In this document: piece after piece, positions 26,164-35,290 of the stretch | Numbering within the stretch: the first letter of the stretch is position 1 | How the letters are laid out: every line of letters starts with the position of its first letter | From: JAFCUW01 sp049897565 | GTDB lineage: Bacteria > Pseudomonadota > Gammaproteobacteria > Burkholderiales > Burkholderiaceae_D | Direction of reading: 5' to 3' | DNA: 64,000 nucleotides | Assembly: GCF_049897565.1 (NCBI RefSeq) | Contig: NZ_JAFCWM010000008.1 | Span: forward strand, 124,001 to 188,000 | The notes under the pieces: generated by a model | Database searches by the model: none | Told to the model about the DNA's origin: nothing | What the model saw: the letters and a program-made list of their open reading frames with translations, nothing else | Position numbers and translations under genes: made by a program

Positions 26164-27512
26164 GTCCCGTGGAAGCCGATAACTCCGCCACCGACTGGGT
26201 CGCCCGCAGCCTGAAAAGCGTCTGGCATCCCTGCACGCAGATGCAGCACCACGAAACGGTGCCGCTGGTGGCGGTCAGCCATGGCCGCGGCGCCTGGCTG
26301 TACGACCATGACGGCAAGCGCTATCTGGACGCCATCAGCTCCTGGTGGGTCAACCTGTTCGGCCACGCCAACGCGCGCATCAACGCCGAACTGAAGGACC
26401 AGCTCGACCGGCTCGAGCACGCGATGCTGGCCGGCTTCACGCACGAGCCGGTGGTGCGCCTGTCGGAGCAGCTGTCGAACATGACCGGCAATGTGCTTGG
26501 CCACGCGTTCTACGCATCCGACGGCGCCTCGGCGGTGGAAATTGCGCTGAAGATGAGCTTTCACGCGTGGCGCAACGCCGGCCGCGCCGCCAAGCAGGAA
26601 TTCGTCTGCCTGAAGGGCAGTTACCACGGCGAGACGATCGGTGCACTGGCCGTCACCGACGTCGCGCTGTTCAAGGACGCCTACGGCCCGCTGCTGCGCG
26701 CCGCCCGCGTGGTCGCCTCGCCCGACGCGCGCGGCGCGCTGGAAGGCGAATCTGCGCAGGACGTCGCCCGCCGCGCCGCGCAGGATGTCGAAGCGCTGTT
26801 TGCCGAGCGGGCCGACCACATCGCCGCCATCATCGTCGAGCCGCTGGTGCAGTGCGCCACCGGCATGGCGATGCACGACCCGCTGTACCTGCAGCTGGTG
26901 CGCGCGCTGTGCGACCGCTACCAGGTGCACATGATCGTCGACGAGATCGCGGTCGGCTGCGGTCGCACCGGCACCTTTTTCGCCTGCGAGCAGGCCGCCA
27001 TCTGGCCGGACTTCTTGTGCCTGTCGAAGGGCATCAGCGGCGGCTACCTGCCGCTGTCGCTGGTACTGACGCGCGACGAGATCTACCAGGCCTTCTACAG
27101 CACCGACGTCACGCGCGGCTTCCTGCATTCGCACTCGTACACCGGCAATCCGCTGGCCTGCCGCGCGGCGCTGGCGACGCTGGCGATCTTCCGCGACGAC
27201 GATGTCCTGAACCGCAACAAGCTGCGCGCGGCCAGACTGACTGCGGCGCTCGCGCCACTGGCCGACGACGCGCGCGTGCGCCACTTCCGACAGCGCGGCA
27301 TGATCTGGGCGTTCGACGCCGTCGAACCGGATCCGGCACGCGCCGCCACTTTCTCGCGCCGCTTCTTTGCCGCCGCGCTCGAGAACGAACTGCTGCTGCG
27401 CCCGATCGGCACCACTGTCTACCTGATGCCGCCGTACGTGCTGGATGACGACGAGAGCGCGCTGCTGGCCGCGCGCACCCGCAAGGTATTCGACCAGGTG
27501 ATGCAAGCCTGA
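26151..27512 (+). CDS. bioA: Adenosylmethionine-8-amino-7-oxononanoate aminotransferase
   Basis: 453 residues of the class III aminotransferase fold. The N-terminal WHPCTQMQHHE and SSWWVNLFGHAN motifs are the BioA signatures. The PLP lysine lies in LSKGISGGYLPLS and the metal/PLP Asp in IVDEIAVGCGRTG. BioA makes 7,8-diaminononanoate using S-adenosylmethionine. The start overlaps the end of liuC by 13 nt. It is followed at once by bioF, whose ATG shares a base with the bioA stop (27512). Confidence 0.97.
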   Translation: MAGLSPVEADNSATDWVARSLKSVWHPCTQMQHHETVPLVAVSHGRGAWLYDHDGKRYLDAISSWWVNLFGHANARINAELKDQLDRLEHAMLAGFTHEPVVRLSEQLSNMTGNVLGHAFYASDGASAVEIALKMSFHAWRNAGRAAKQEFVCLKGSYHGETIGALAVTDVALFKDAYGPLLRAARVVASPDARGALEGESAQDVARRAAQDVEALFAERADHIAAIIVEPLVQCATGMAMHDPLYLQLVRALCDRYQVHMIVDEIAVGCGRTGTFFACEQAAIWPDFLCLSKGISGGYLPLSLVLTRDEIYQAFYSTDVTRGFLHSHSYTGNPLACRAALATLAIFRDDDVLNRNKLRAARLTAALAPLADDARVRHFRQRGMIWAFDAVEPDPARAATFSRRFFAAALENELLLRPIGTTVYLMPPYVLDDDESALLAARTRKVFDQVMQA

Positions 27513-28693
27513 TGGACATGATCGCCAACATCGACCGCCTGCTGCTCGACCTCGACGAGCGCAGCCTGACGCGCCGCCGCCGCGCGGTCGACACGCCGTG
27601 CGCGCCGCGCCTGGAAGTCGAAGGCCGGCCGCTGCTGGCGTTCTGCAGCAATGACTACCTTGGCCTGGCGTCCCATCCTGCGGTGGTCGCCGCGCTGCGA
27701 GAAGGCGCCGCGCTGTACGGCGCCGGCAGCGGCGCGTCGCACCTGATCAGCGGCCATGGCCTCGCCCACACTCAGCTGGAAGAGCGCCTGGCCGAATTCG
27801 AAAGCCCCCACCTCGACAACGCCCGCGCCATCACTTTCTCCACCGGCTACATGGCCAACCTGGCGATCCTGACCGCGCTTGGCGCCGACGCCGGCGCGGA
27901 GATATTTTCCGAGCAGCTCAATCACGCCTCGCTGATCGACGGTGCCCGCCTGGCGCGCGCGCAGGTGAAGGTGTATCCGCACGCCGGCGTCGCCGAACTG
28001 GCGGCGCTGCTGGCAGCCAGCACGGCGCCGACCAAAATCGTCGTCACCGACAGCGTCTTCAGCATGGACGGCGACCTGGCGCCGCTGCCGGACCTGCTGG
28101 CGCTGTGCGAACGCCACAACGCCTGGCTGGTGGTGGACGACGCGCACGGCTTCGGCACCCTCGGCGCCAACGGCCGCGGCGCGCTCGAACACTTCGACCT
28201 GCGCTCGCCCAACCTGGTCTACATGGGCACCCTCGGCAAGGCGGCCGGCGTGGCCGGCGCGTTTGTCGCCGCGCACGCCAGCGTGATCGAATTGATGATC
28301 CAGCGCGCGCGCCCATACATCTACACCACCGCTGCGCCGCCGGCGCTGGCGCATGCGCTCTTGACCAGCCTCGATATCATCAGCGGCGCCGAGGGCGCGG
28401 CCCGCCGCGCGCACCTGGCGTCGCTGGTCGGGCGTTTTCGCGCCGGTCTGCGGCTGGAGCGCTGGCAGCACCCGCCGTCGGATACGGCGATCCAGCCGAT
28501 CATCATCGGCGCCAACGACGAAGCGCTGCGCGCCGGCGCCGGCCTGTACGGCCAGGGCCTGTGGGTGCCGGCGATCCGCCCGCCGACCGTCCCTGCCGAT
28601 ACCGCGCGCCTGCGCGTGACGCTGTCGGCCGCCCACACCCACGAAGACGTCGCGCAGCTTGCCGCGGCGCTCAACCAGCTGGAAAGGACTTGA
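27512..28693 (+). CDS. bioF: 8-amino-7-oxononanoate synthase
   Basis: 393 residues, alpha-oxoamine synthase family. Visible marks are FCSNDYLGLASHP, GSGASHLISGH, FSTGYMANLAIL, the VVDDAHGFGTLG aspartate segment and the PLP lysine in GTLGKAAGVAGAF. It condenses pimeloyl-ACP (or CoA) with L-Ala. The ATG begins at the last base of the bioA stop codon, and bioD begins 1 nt after its own stop, so the four bio genes are tightly coupled. Confidence 0.97.
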   Translation: MDMIANIDRLLLDLDERSLTRRRRAVDTPCAPRLEVEGRPLLAFCSNDYLGLASHPAVVAALREGAALYGAGSGASHLISGHGLAHTQLEERLAEFESPHLDNARAITFSTGYMANLAILTALGADAGAEIFSEQLNHASLIDGARLARAQVKVYPHAGVAELAALLAASTAPTKIVVTDSVFSMDGDLAPLPDLLALCERHNAWLVVDDAHGFGTLGANGRGALEHFDLRSPNLVYMGTLGKAAGVAGAFVAAHASVIELMIQRARPYIYTTAAPPALAHALLTSLDIISGAEGAARRAHLASLVGRFRAGLRLERWQHPPSDTAIQPIIIGANDEALRAGAGLYGQGLWVPAIRPPTVPADTARLRVTLSAAHTHEDVAQLAAALNQLERT

Positions 28694-28694
28694 G

Positions 28695-29495
28695 ATGAGC
28701 CTTAACGATCCCGTCGACCCCGCGGTCGCCACCGTCACCGCCGGCGCCCCTGTGCTCGAAACCGAGCCGAAAGCCCAGGCAGTGGGCGGCCTGCCGTCGC
28801 GCTTTTCCTGTTTCGTCACCGGCACCGACACCGAAATCGGCAAGACGCTGGTGTCGTCTGCGATCCTTCACAAGCTGGTGTCGGGCGGCGTGCGCGCCTG
28901 CGGCATGAAGCCGATTGCCGCCGGCGCCGTGATGGTTGACGGCGAATTGCACAACGACGACGCCGACGCGCTGATCGCCGCCTCCAACGTGCACCTGCCG
29001 GCCAACCTGACCACGCCGTACATGCTGCGCGCGGCGGCGGCGCCGCACATCGCCGCCGCGCTCGACGGCGTGACGATCGAATCGGTACCGATCATCGCCG
29101 CCTACGCCGAAATCGCCGCCGCCTCCGACGCCGTGGTGGTCGAAGGCGTGGGCGGCTTCCGCGTGCCGCTGTCCGACGACTTCGACAGCGCCGACCTGGC
29201 CGCGCAACTGAACCTGCCGATGGTGCTGGTGGTCGGCCTGCGCCTCGGCTGCATCAGCCACAGCCTGCTGACGATCGAGGCAATCGTCGCGCGCAACCTG
29301 GTGGTGGCCGGCTGGGTCGTCAACGAGATCGACCCCGACATGGAATTCGCCGACGAAAACGTCGCCGCCCTGCAACAGCGCATTCCGGCGCCGCTTCTCG
29401 GCCGCATTCCCTACCTTGACAATCCAACGGCCGCCAGCGCGGCCGAATACATCGAACTCGCGCGGCTGCCTGGCTGGCCGCCCGTGCAAGACTAA
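28695..29495 (+). CDS. bioD: Dethiobiotin synthetase
   Basis: About 266 residues. The P-loop is FVTGTDTEIGKTLVSSAIL starting near residue 37, and the KPIAAGA and VVEGVGGFRVPLS motifs are those of BioD. The first 30 or so residues before the P-loop are longer than in E. coli. The start at 28695 follows the bioF stop by 1 nt. It forms the ureido ring of dethiobiotin from diaminononanoate, CO2 and ATP. Confidence 0.96.
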   Translation: MSLNDPVDPAVATVTAGAPVLETEPKAQAVGGLPSRFSCFVTGTDTEIGKTLVSSAILHKLVSGGVRACGMKPIAAGAVMVDGELHNDDADALIAASNVHLPANLTTPYMLRAAAAPHIAAALDGVTIESVPIIAAYAEIAAASDAVVVEGVGGFRVPLSDDFDSADLAAQLNLPMVLVVGLRLGCISHSLLTIEAIVARNLVVAGWVVNEIDPDMEFADENVAALQQRIPAPLLGRIPYLDNPTAASAAEYIELARLPGWPPVQD

Positions 29496-29520
29496 ACAGC
29501 ATCAACGCAAAGGATCCACC

Positions 29521-30549
29521 ATGTCCCAATCACTGTCGTTTGTCCGTCCGGGCGCGCCCATCACCTTGCCGGAGGCGGCTACCTGGCCGCTGGCCGACGT
29601 GCTGGCGCTGTTCGAGCTGCCGTTCAACGACCTGATGTTCCAGGCGCAGTCGGCGCACCGCGCCAACTTCCCCGAAGGCGACGTCGAACTGGCGACCCTG
29701 CTGTCGATCAAGACCGGCGGCTGCGAAGAAGATTGCGGCTACTGCCCGCAGGCGGCGCGCTACGACACCGGCGTCGAGGCCAAGAAGCTGCTCGGCATCG
29801 ACACCGTGCTCGACGCCGCGCGCCAGGCCAAGGCCAACGGCGCCACGCGCTTTTGCATGGGCGCCGCCTGGCGCGGCCCGAAGGACCGCGATATGGACAA
29901 GGTCGAAGAGATGGTGCGCGAAGTCAAAGCGCTGGGCCTTGAGACCTGCGCCACGCTAGGCATGCTCGAAGAAGGCCAGGCCGACCGCCTGAAGAACGCC
30001 GGCCTCGATTACTACAACCACAATCTCGATACCGCGCCCGAGTTCTACAACAACGTCATCTCGACGCGCGAATACCAGGATCGCCTCGACACGCTCGGCA
30101 AGGTGCGCAGCGCCGGCCTGAAGGTGTGCTGCGGCGGCATCGTCGGCATGGGCGAGACGCGTGCCCAGCGCGCCGGCCTCATCGCCCAGCTGGCAAACCT
30201 GAATCCTTATCCGGAATCGGTGCCGGTCAATCACCTGGTGCAGGTCGAAGGCACGCCGCTGCACGGGCTCGATCCGCTCGACCCGTTCGAATTCGTGCGC
30301 ACCATCGCGGTGGCGCGCATCACCATGCCGAAGGCGCGCGTGCGCCTGTCGGCAGGGCGGCGCCAGATGGGCGAAGCGGTGCAGGCGATGTGCTTCCTGG
30401 CCGGCGCCAATTCGATTTTTTACGGCGACAAGCTGCTCACGACGGACAACCCGGAAGCGTCCGACGACCGCGCCCTGCTCGAAAAGCTGGGCCTTGTCAC
30501 GCGCGCCTCCACGCTCGACTCGGCGCCAAAAGCGGCCTGCGGAGGCTAA
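29521..30549 (+). CDS. bioB: Biotin synthase (radical SAM)
   Basis: 342 residues. The radical-SAM cluster motif is GGCEEDCGYCPQ (CxxxCxxC), followed by FCMGAAWRGP and YYNHNLDT. The arginine-bearing RLSAGRRQMGE that binds the 2Fe-2S cluster is near the end. The start at 29521 has AAGGA upstream; the frame runs back to 29416 through the end of bioD but that is not used. It inserts sulfur into dethiobiotin. It lies 25 nt after bioD and 42 nt before liuD, the biotin-carrying subunit. Confidence 0.97.
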   Translation: MSQSLSFVRPGAPITLPEAATWPLADVLALFELPFNDLMFQAQSAHRANFPEGDVELATLLSIKTGGCEEDCGYCPQAARYDTGVEAKKLLGIDTVLDAARQAKANGATRFCMGAAWRGPKDRDMDKVEEMVREVKALGLETCATLGMLEEGQADRLKNAGLDYYNHNLDTAPEFYNNVISTREYQDRLDTLGKVRSAGLKVCCGGIVGMGETRAQRAGLIAQLANLNPYPESVPVNHLVQVEGTPLHGLDPLDPFEFVRTIAVARITMPKARVRLSAGRRQMGEAVQAMCFLAGANSIFYGDKLLTTDNPEASDDRALLEKLGLVTRASTLDSAPKAACGG

Positions 30550-30591
30550 GTTCTCTTATTCACTGATCAACCAAGCTTCGGGAATCAACGC

Positions 30592-32634
30592 ATGTTCAAT
30601 AAAATCCTCATCGCCAACCGCGGCGAAATCGCCTGCCGGGTAGCGGCCACCGCGCGCCGCCTGGGCATCAAGACCGTGGCGGTGTATTCCGAAGCCGACG
30701 CCGGCGCGAAACACGTGGCGGTCTGCGACGAGGCGGTCCTGATCGGTCCCGCCGCGGCCAAGGAAAGCTACCTGTGCGGCGACAAGATCATCGCCGTCGC
30801 GCTGGCCACCGGCGCCGAAGCGATCCATCCGGGCTATGGCTTCCTGTCCGAGAACGCCGACTTCGCCGACGCCTGCCTGGCCGCCGGCCTGGTCTTCATC
30901 GGGCCGCCGGCTTCAAGCATGCGGGCGATGGGTTCGAAGTCGGCCGCCAAGTCGCTGATGGAGCACGCCGACGTGCCGCTGGTGCCGGGTTACCACGGCG
31001 ACGAGCAGGATCCGGACTTTTTGCAGGCGCAGGGCGACCGCATCGGCTACCCGGTGCTGCTGAAGGCGTCGGCCGGCGGCGGCGGCAAGGGCATGCGCGT
31101 GATCGAGAAGTCGGAAGACTTCAAGGCGGCGCTGGCTTCGTGCAAGCGCGAGGCGATCAGCTCCTTCGGCGACGACAAGGTGCTGGCCGAAAAATACCTG
31201 ACGCGCCCGCGCCACATCGAGATCCAGGTATTCGCCGACAGCCACGGCAACTGCGTCTACCTGCATGAGCGTGACTGCTCGGTGCAGCGGCGCCACCAGA
31301 AGGTGCTGGAAGAAGCTCCGGCGCCGAACATGCCGCCGGAGCGGCGCGCCGCCATGGGCCAGGCCGCGGTGGCGGCGGCCAAGGCGGTCGGCTACGTCGG
31401 CGCCGGCACCGTCGAATTCATCGCCAACCAGGACGGCTCGTTCTACTTCATGGAAATGAACACGCGCCTGCAGGTCGAGCATCCGGTCACCGAGATGATC
31501 ACCGGGACCGACCTGGTGGAGTGGCAGTTGCGCGTCGCCTTTGGCGAACCGCTGCCGATGGCGCAGCACGAACTGGCGATCCATGGCCACTCGATTGAAG
31601 CGCGCATCTACGCCGAAAACCCCGAGAAGGGCTTCCTGCCGTCGATCGGCACCTTGCGCCACATGGATAGCCCAGGCGCGGTCAGCTTCGAGCTCGGCGC
31701 CGGCGCCAACGGCGATCCGGCGCCGGTGCGCATCGATTCGGGCGTGCGCGAAGGCGATGCCATTTCGCCGTTCTACGACCCGATGATCGCCAAACTGATC
31801 GTCTGGGGCGCCGACCGCACCCAGGCGCTGGCGCGCATGTCGACCGCGCTGGCCGAGTTCCGCATCGTCGGCCTGGCCACCAACATCGCCTTCCTCAAGC
31901 GCCTGGTCGAAGGCAGCGCGTTCGCGCAGGCCGACCTCGACACGGGCCTCATCGAGCGCAACGGCGACTCCCTGTTCCCGGCGCCGGCAGCCGCGCCGCT
32001 CGGCGCGCTGGCGTTTGCAGCGGCGGCCCTGATCGCCGCGGAGAAGCAGGCAGCGGTGGCCGTTTCGGCCAACCGCGACGACCCGTTCGGCAACGCGCTC
32101 GGCTGGCGCCTGAACGGCAACTACCGGCGCCAGCTCTCGTTCGCCGACGATTACACCGCCGGCACCGAGCAGAACGATTACAAGCTGGGCGTGACGTACC
32201 ACACAGGCGGCTGGCATCTCGACCTGGACGGCGTCGAAGCCGACATGGAATTGATGGCGCGCGACGGCGCCGAACTGTCGATCAAGCTGGGCGCCGCGTC
32301 GATGCACGGCGCGGTGCGCCGCGACGGCAAGAACTTCCACGTGTTCACCGGCGGCCGCCATTTCGTCCTGGCCTACAACGACCCGATGGCGCATGCCGGC
32401 GAGCTTGAGGCGGCCGGCGGTCGCCTGACCGCGCCGATGCCCGGCAAGGTGGTGGCGGTGCTGGCGTCCAAGGGACAGCAGGTCAAGAAGGGCGATCCGC
32501 TGGTGATCATGGAAGCGATGAAGATGGAGCACACGATCGCCGCGCCGGCCGACGGCCTGGTCGAGGAAATCCTGTACCAAGTCGGCGACCAGGTGGCCGA
32601 TGGCGCGCCGCTGCTCGCTTTCGCTGTGGAGTAA
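30592..32634 (+). CDS. liuD: Methylcrotonoyl-CoA carboxylase biotin-carrying (alpha) subunit
   Basis: 680 residues. The biotin carboxylase part (about 1-450) starts with KILIANRGEIACRVAATARR and has the ATP-grasp glycine loop SAGGGGKGMRV. A BT domain follows, and the C-terminal biotin-carrier domain has EAMKMEH with the biotin-accepting Lys at residue 644. This size and lay-out match LiuD rather than the shorter AccC. It works with LiuB (23744). The intervening bio genes make the cofactor that this subunit carries. Confidence 0.96.
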   Translation: MFNKILIANRGEIACRVAATARRLGIKTVAVYSEADAGAKHVAVCDEAVLIGPAAAKESYLCGDKIIAVALATGAEAIHPGYGFLSENADFADACLAAGLVFIGPPASSMRAMGSKSAAKSLMEHADVPLVPGYHGDEQDPDFLQAQGDRIGYPVLLKASAGGGGKGMRVIEKSEDFKAALASCKREAISSFGDDKVLAEKYLTRPRHIEIQVFADSHGNCVYLHERDCSVQRRHQKVLEEAPAPNMPPERRAAMGQAAVAAAKAVGYVGAGTVEFIANQDGSFYFMEMNTRLQVEHPVTEMITGTDLVEWQLRVAFGEPLPMAQHELAIHGHSIEARIYAENPEKGFLPSIGTLRHMDSPGAVSFELGAGANGDPAPVRIDSGVREGDAISPFYDPMIAKLIVWGADRTQALARMSTALAEFRIVGLATNIAFLKRLVEGSAFAQADLDTGLIERNGDSLFPAPAAAPLGALAFAAAALIAAEKQAAVAVSANRDDPFGNALGWRLNGNYRRQLSFADDYTAGTEQNDYKLGVTYHTGGWHLDLDGVEADMELMARDGAELSIKLGAASMHGAVRRDGKNFHVFTGGRHFVLAYNDPMAHAGELEAAGGRLTAPMPGKVVAVLASKGQQVKKGDPLVIMEAMKMEHTIAAPADGLVEEILYQVGDQVADGAPLLAFAVE

Positions 32635-32656
32635 ACACTCAATCGAGGAAACCAGC

Positions 32657-33586
32657 GTGCGAATTCTTCTCTACCGGCCCGACGGCCAGCTCGATCCCTG
32701 GGTGCGCGATTTTGCCGCGGTGATGCCGGGCGTCGGCGTCCTGGTGTGGCGGGAAGAGATGCAGGAAGCGGTGTGCGACTACGCGGTGCTGTGGGCGCCG
32801 CCGGCAGCGCTGCTGGCGCAGCTGACGCATGTGAAAGCGATTTTTCTGGCCGGCGCCGGCGTCGACGCGTTGCTCAAGTTCGGCGACGCGCTGCCGGCCG
32901 CGCCGATCATCCGTCTGGGCGACGCCGGCATGGCGGTGCAGATGGCCGAATACGTGGCGCACGCGGTGCTGCGCTACTTCCGCCGTTTCGACGACTACGA
33001 GAAGCAGGCGCGCCGCGGCATCTGGGCGCCGCTGCCGCCGTTCGAGAAGCAGGACTTCAGCATCGGCGTGCTCGGCATGGGCAAGCTGGGTAGCCGCGTG
33101 CTCGAGACGATGGGCCACTTCGGCTTTCCCTTGCGCGGCTGGAGCCGCACGCCCAAGCAGGTCGACGGCGTCGCCTGCTACGCCGGCATGGACAGCCTGG
33201 ACGCCTTCCTCGCGGGCACGCGCGTACTGGTGTGCATGCTGCCGCTGACGCCTGAGACAACCGCGCTGCTCGACCGCGCCAGGATGTCGCAACTGCCGCA
33301 GGGCGCTTACCTGATCAACGTCGCCCGCGGCGCGCTGGTGGCCGAACCGGACCTGCTGACGCTGATCCGCTCGGGCCACCTGGCCGGCGCCACGCTCGAC
33401 GTGTTCCGCAACGAGCCGCTGCCGGCGCCGCATCCGTTCTGGGAAGAGCCGCGCATCAGCATGACCCCGCATATTTCGGCGCTCACGGTGCTGCACGACA
33501 GCGTGCTGCAGATCGCCGGCAAGATCAACGCACTTGAAAACGGCGAGCCGGTGGCGGACGTCGTCGACCGCAGCAAAGGATACTGA
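32657..33586 (+). CDS. Glyoxylate/hydroxypyruvate reductase A-like 2-hydroxyacid dehydrogenase
   Basis: 309 residues. The NAD(P)-binding motif is GVLGMGKLGSRVLETMG, followed by LINVARGALVAEPDLL with the catalytic Arg, DVFRNEPLP with the Glu and the late MTPHISALT with the His, as in GhrA. The GTG at 32657 has GAGGAA 6 nt upstream and lies 22 nt after liuD. It is placed between liuD and liuE and ends 1 nt before the liuE ATG, so it is in the same operon. It would reduce glyoxylate, hydroxypyruvate or another short oxo acid; a link to leucine breakdown is unclear. Confidence 0.88.
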   Translation: MRILLYRPDGQLDPWVRDFAAVMPGVGVLVWREEMQEAVCDYAVLWAPPAALLAQLTHVKAIFLAGAGVDALLKFGDALPAAPIIRLGDAGMAVQMAEYVAHAVLRYFRRFDDYEKQARRGIWAPLPPFEKQDFSIGVLGMGKLGSRVLETMGHFGFPLRGWSRTPKQVDGVACYAGMDSLDAFLAGTRVLVCMLPLTPETTALLDRARMSQLPQGAYLINVARGALVAEPDLLTLIRSGHLAGATLDVFRNEPLPAPHPFWEEPRISMTPHISALTVLHDSVLQIAGKINALENGEPVADVVDRSKGY

Positions 33587-33587
33587 G

Positions 33588-34508
33588 ATGAACACACAAG
33601 CTAATTTGCCGGGCAAGGTCAAGATCGTCGAAGTGGGCCCGCGCGACGGCCTGCAGAACGAGAAGGAGTCGGTGTCGGCAGCGGTCAAGGTCGAGCTGGT
33701 GGACCGCTTGTCGCGCGCCGGATTCCTCAACATCGAGGCGGCGTCGTTCGTGTCGCCGAAATGGGTGCCGCAGATGGCCACCAGTACTGAGGTGATGGCG
33801 CAGATCACGCGCCGGCCCGGCACCATCTATTCGGCGCTGACGCCCAACATGCAAGGTTTCGAGGCGGCGCTGGCGGCCGGCGCGGGCGAGGTGGTGATCT
33901 TCGGCTCTGCCTCCGAGGCCTTCTCGCAAAAGAACATCAACTGTTCGATCGCCGAATCGATTGCCCGTTTCGAGCCGGTGGCAAAGGCGGCCAAGGCGAA
34001 CGGCCTGCGCCTGCGCGCATCGGTCAGCTGCGCGTTCGGCTGCCCGTACCAGGGCGAGGTGCCGGAGGATGCGGTGGCCGATGTGGTGGCGCGCATGCGC
34101 GACCTGGGCTGCGACGAGATCGACATCGCCGACACCATCGGCGTGGCGACGGCGCGCAAGACGCAGTCGGTGATGCTGCGCGCGGCCGGAGCATTTCGGC
34201 TCGACGGCATCTCCGGCCACTTCCACGATACCTACGGCCAGGCGCTGGCGAACATCTATGCCAGCCTGGAAGTGGGCGTGTCGATTTTTCACTCGTCGGT
34301 GTCCGGGCTGGGCGGCTGCCCGTACGCGAAGGGGGCGACCGGCAACGTCGCCACCGAGGACGTGCTGTACCTGATGCAGGGGTTGGGAATCGAGACCGGG
34401 ATCGATCTCGACATGGTGGTGGACGCCGGTCAGTTCATCTCGCAGCAGCTGGGCCGCAAGGGCGCCAGCCGCGCCGGCAATGCGTTAGCCGCACGCCGCC
34501 TCGCTTGA
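33588..34508 (+). CDS. liuE: Hydroxymethylglutaryl-CoA lyase
   Basis: 306 residues of the HMGL-like TIM-barrel family. The N-terminal metal/substrate motif is VEVGPRDGLQNEKES and the catalytic cysteine loop is SGLGGCPYAKGATGN near residue 243. DGISGHFHDTYGQALANI holds metal-binding His residues. It splits HMG-CoA into acetoacetate and acetyl-CoA, the last step of the leucine branch. The ATG at 33588 is 1 nt after the ghrA-like stop. Its 3' end overlaps the convergent PEP-CTERM-like gene by 24 nt. Confidence 0.96.
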   Translation: MNTQANLPGKVKIVEVGPRDGLQNEKESVSAAVKVELVDRLSRAGFLNIEAASFVSPKWVPQMATSTEVMAQITRRPGTIYSALTPNMQGFEAALAAGAGEVVIFGSASEAFSQKNINCSIAESIARFEPVAKAAKANGLRLRASVSCAFGCPYQGEVPEDAVADVVARMRDLGCDEIDIADTIGVATARKTQSVMLRAAGAFRLDGISGHFHDTYGQALANIYASLEVGVSIFHSSVSGLGGCPYAKGATGNVATEDVLYLMQGLGIETGIDLDMVVDAGQFISQQLGRKGASRAGNALAARRLA

Positions 34509-34901
34509 GATGCGCGTGCGCCGCAGCGTGTAGCTGCCCAGCGCCAGCCCGGCCGCCAGCAGCATCAAGGAGAACGGCGACGGGCCCGGCGCGAACAGCG
34601 CCTGCATGCCGGACTGGCCGCCGGCCAGTTCGCCCGCCGGCGTGCCGAGCGGCGCGTACCTGACGCTGGCGACCGGACCGGTCAACACGGTTCGCGCGAC
34701 CAGGTCGGGCAACTCGCGCGCCACGGCGACGCTGCGGTTCCACACGTCCATGTCGAGTTGATCGGCGCCCGACAGGGCCAGCAACTGCAGGCTCGCTTCG
34801 GCAGGCGCGCCGAGCGACGCGCTTTGCGTGATGGTGCCGGCGTTGGCGGTGAGTGCGCAAAGGCACAGTGCGGCGATGGAGAAACAGCTTGCCTTGTTCA
34901 T
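34485..34901 (-). CDS. Small exported protein with PEP-CTERM-like C-terminus
   Basis: About 138 residues. A Sec signal peptide (NKASCFSIAALCLCALTANA) begins the protein. The C-terminus reads PGPSPFSLMLLAAGLALGSY followed by LRRTR, the tripartite layout of a PEP-CTERM sorting signal: a proline-containing motif, a membrane span and a basic tail. However, the motif is PSP rather than PEP. The start at 34901 has GAGG 6 nt away; the ATG at 34904 is also possible. Such proteins are exported and processed by exosortase in Oxalobacteraceae. It is convergent with liuE, which it overlaps by 24 nt. Middle region has no family I recognise. Confidence 0.65.
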   Translation of the reverse strand: MNKASCFSIAALCLCALTANAGTITQSASLGAPAEASLQLLALSGADQLDMDVWNRSVAVARELPDLVARTVLTGPVASVRYAPLGTPAGELAGGQSGMQALFAPGPSPFSLMLLAAGLALGSYTLRRTRISSEAACG

Positions 34902-35032
34902 CATGACCTCGGTAGTGAACGGAAGGGATTGACCGTGCGACGAAGTCATATTATTTCCGTGCGGCAATGAGGTCTTTGCACTAGCGCAGAACTTTGGCGA
35001 TCAATGAAGGTCAGGAAGAAGGAAGAGGCAGA

Positions 35033-35070
35033 AACGACAAAGCCGACGAAAAATCGTCGGCTTTGTCGTT
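35033..35070 (-). terminator. Strong hairpin downstream of tRNA-Pro
   Basis: A 17-bp perfect stem (35033-35049 and 35054-35070) with a 4-nt AAAA/TTTT loop lies 12 nt past the 3' end of the tRNA gene on the minus strand. It is followed by a short TTTCT. It probably ends the tRNA transcript. Confidence 0.75.
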
Positions 35071-35082
35071 GATGCTAAATAC

Positions 35083-35159
35083 TGGTCGGAGTACAAGGAT
35101 TCGAACCTTGGACCCCCTGGTCCCAAACCAGGTGCGCTACCGGACTGCGCCACACTCCG
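35083..35159 (-). tRNA. tRNA-Pro (anticodon UGG)
   Basis: The minus strand folds as a full cloverleaf of 77 nt including an encoded CCA end. The acceptor CGGAGTG pairs with TACTCCG. The anticodon arm CTGGT-TTTGGGA-ACCAG type loop reads UGG, and the T arm has GGTTCGAATCC. It closely matches E. coli proM in sequence, which supports the proline assignment. No intron or insertion is seen. Confidence 0.97.
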
Positions 35160-35290
35160 AGGACCCGAATCATAACGGCTCGACCCGGCCCGGTCAAGGG
35201 TTGGCCGCCTTTTTTATGAGTTTTCCGGCATACCGGTTGCCATCCGTACAAGTTATGCGACCATAGGCCACCAAAAATTTGCCCAACAGC

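Noticed and set aside
25860..27506. 548-codon minus-strand frame opposite bioA
   Set aside because: No family features, and it lies opposite bioA, whose PLP and substrate motifs are complete.
30913..32580. 555-codon minus-strand frame opposite liuD
   Set aside because: Antisense shadow; the plus-strand biotin carboxylase and carrier domain are intact.
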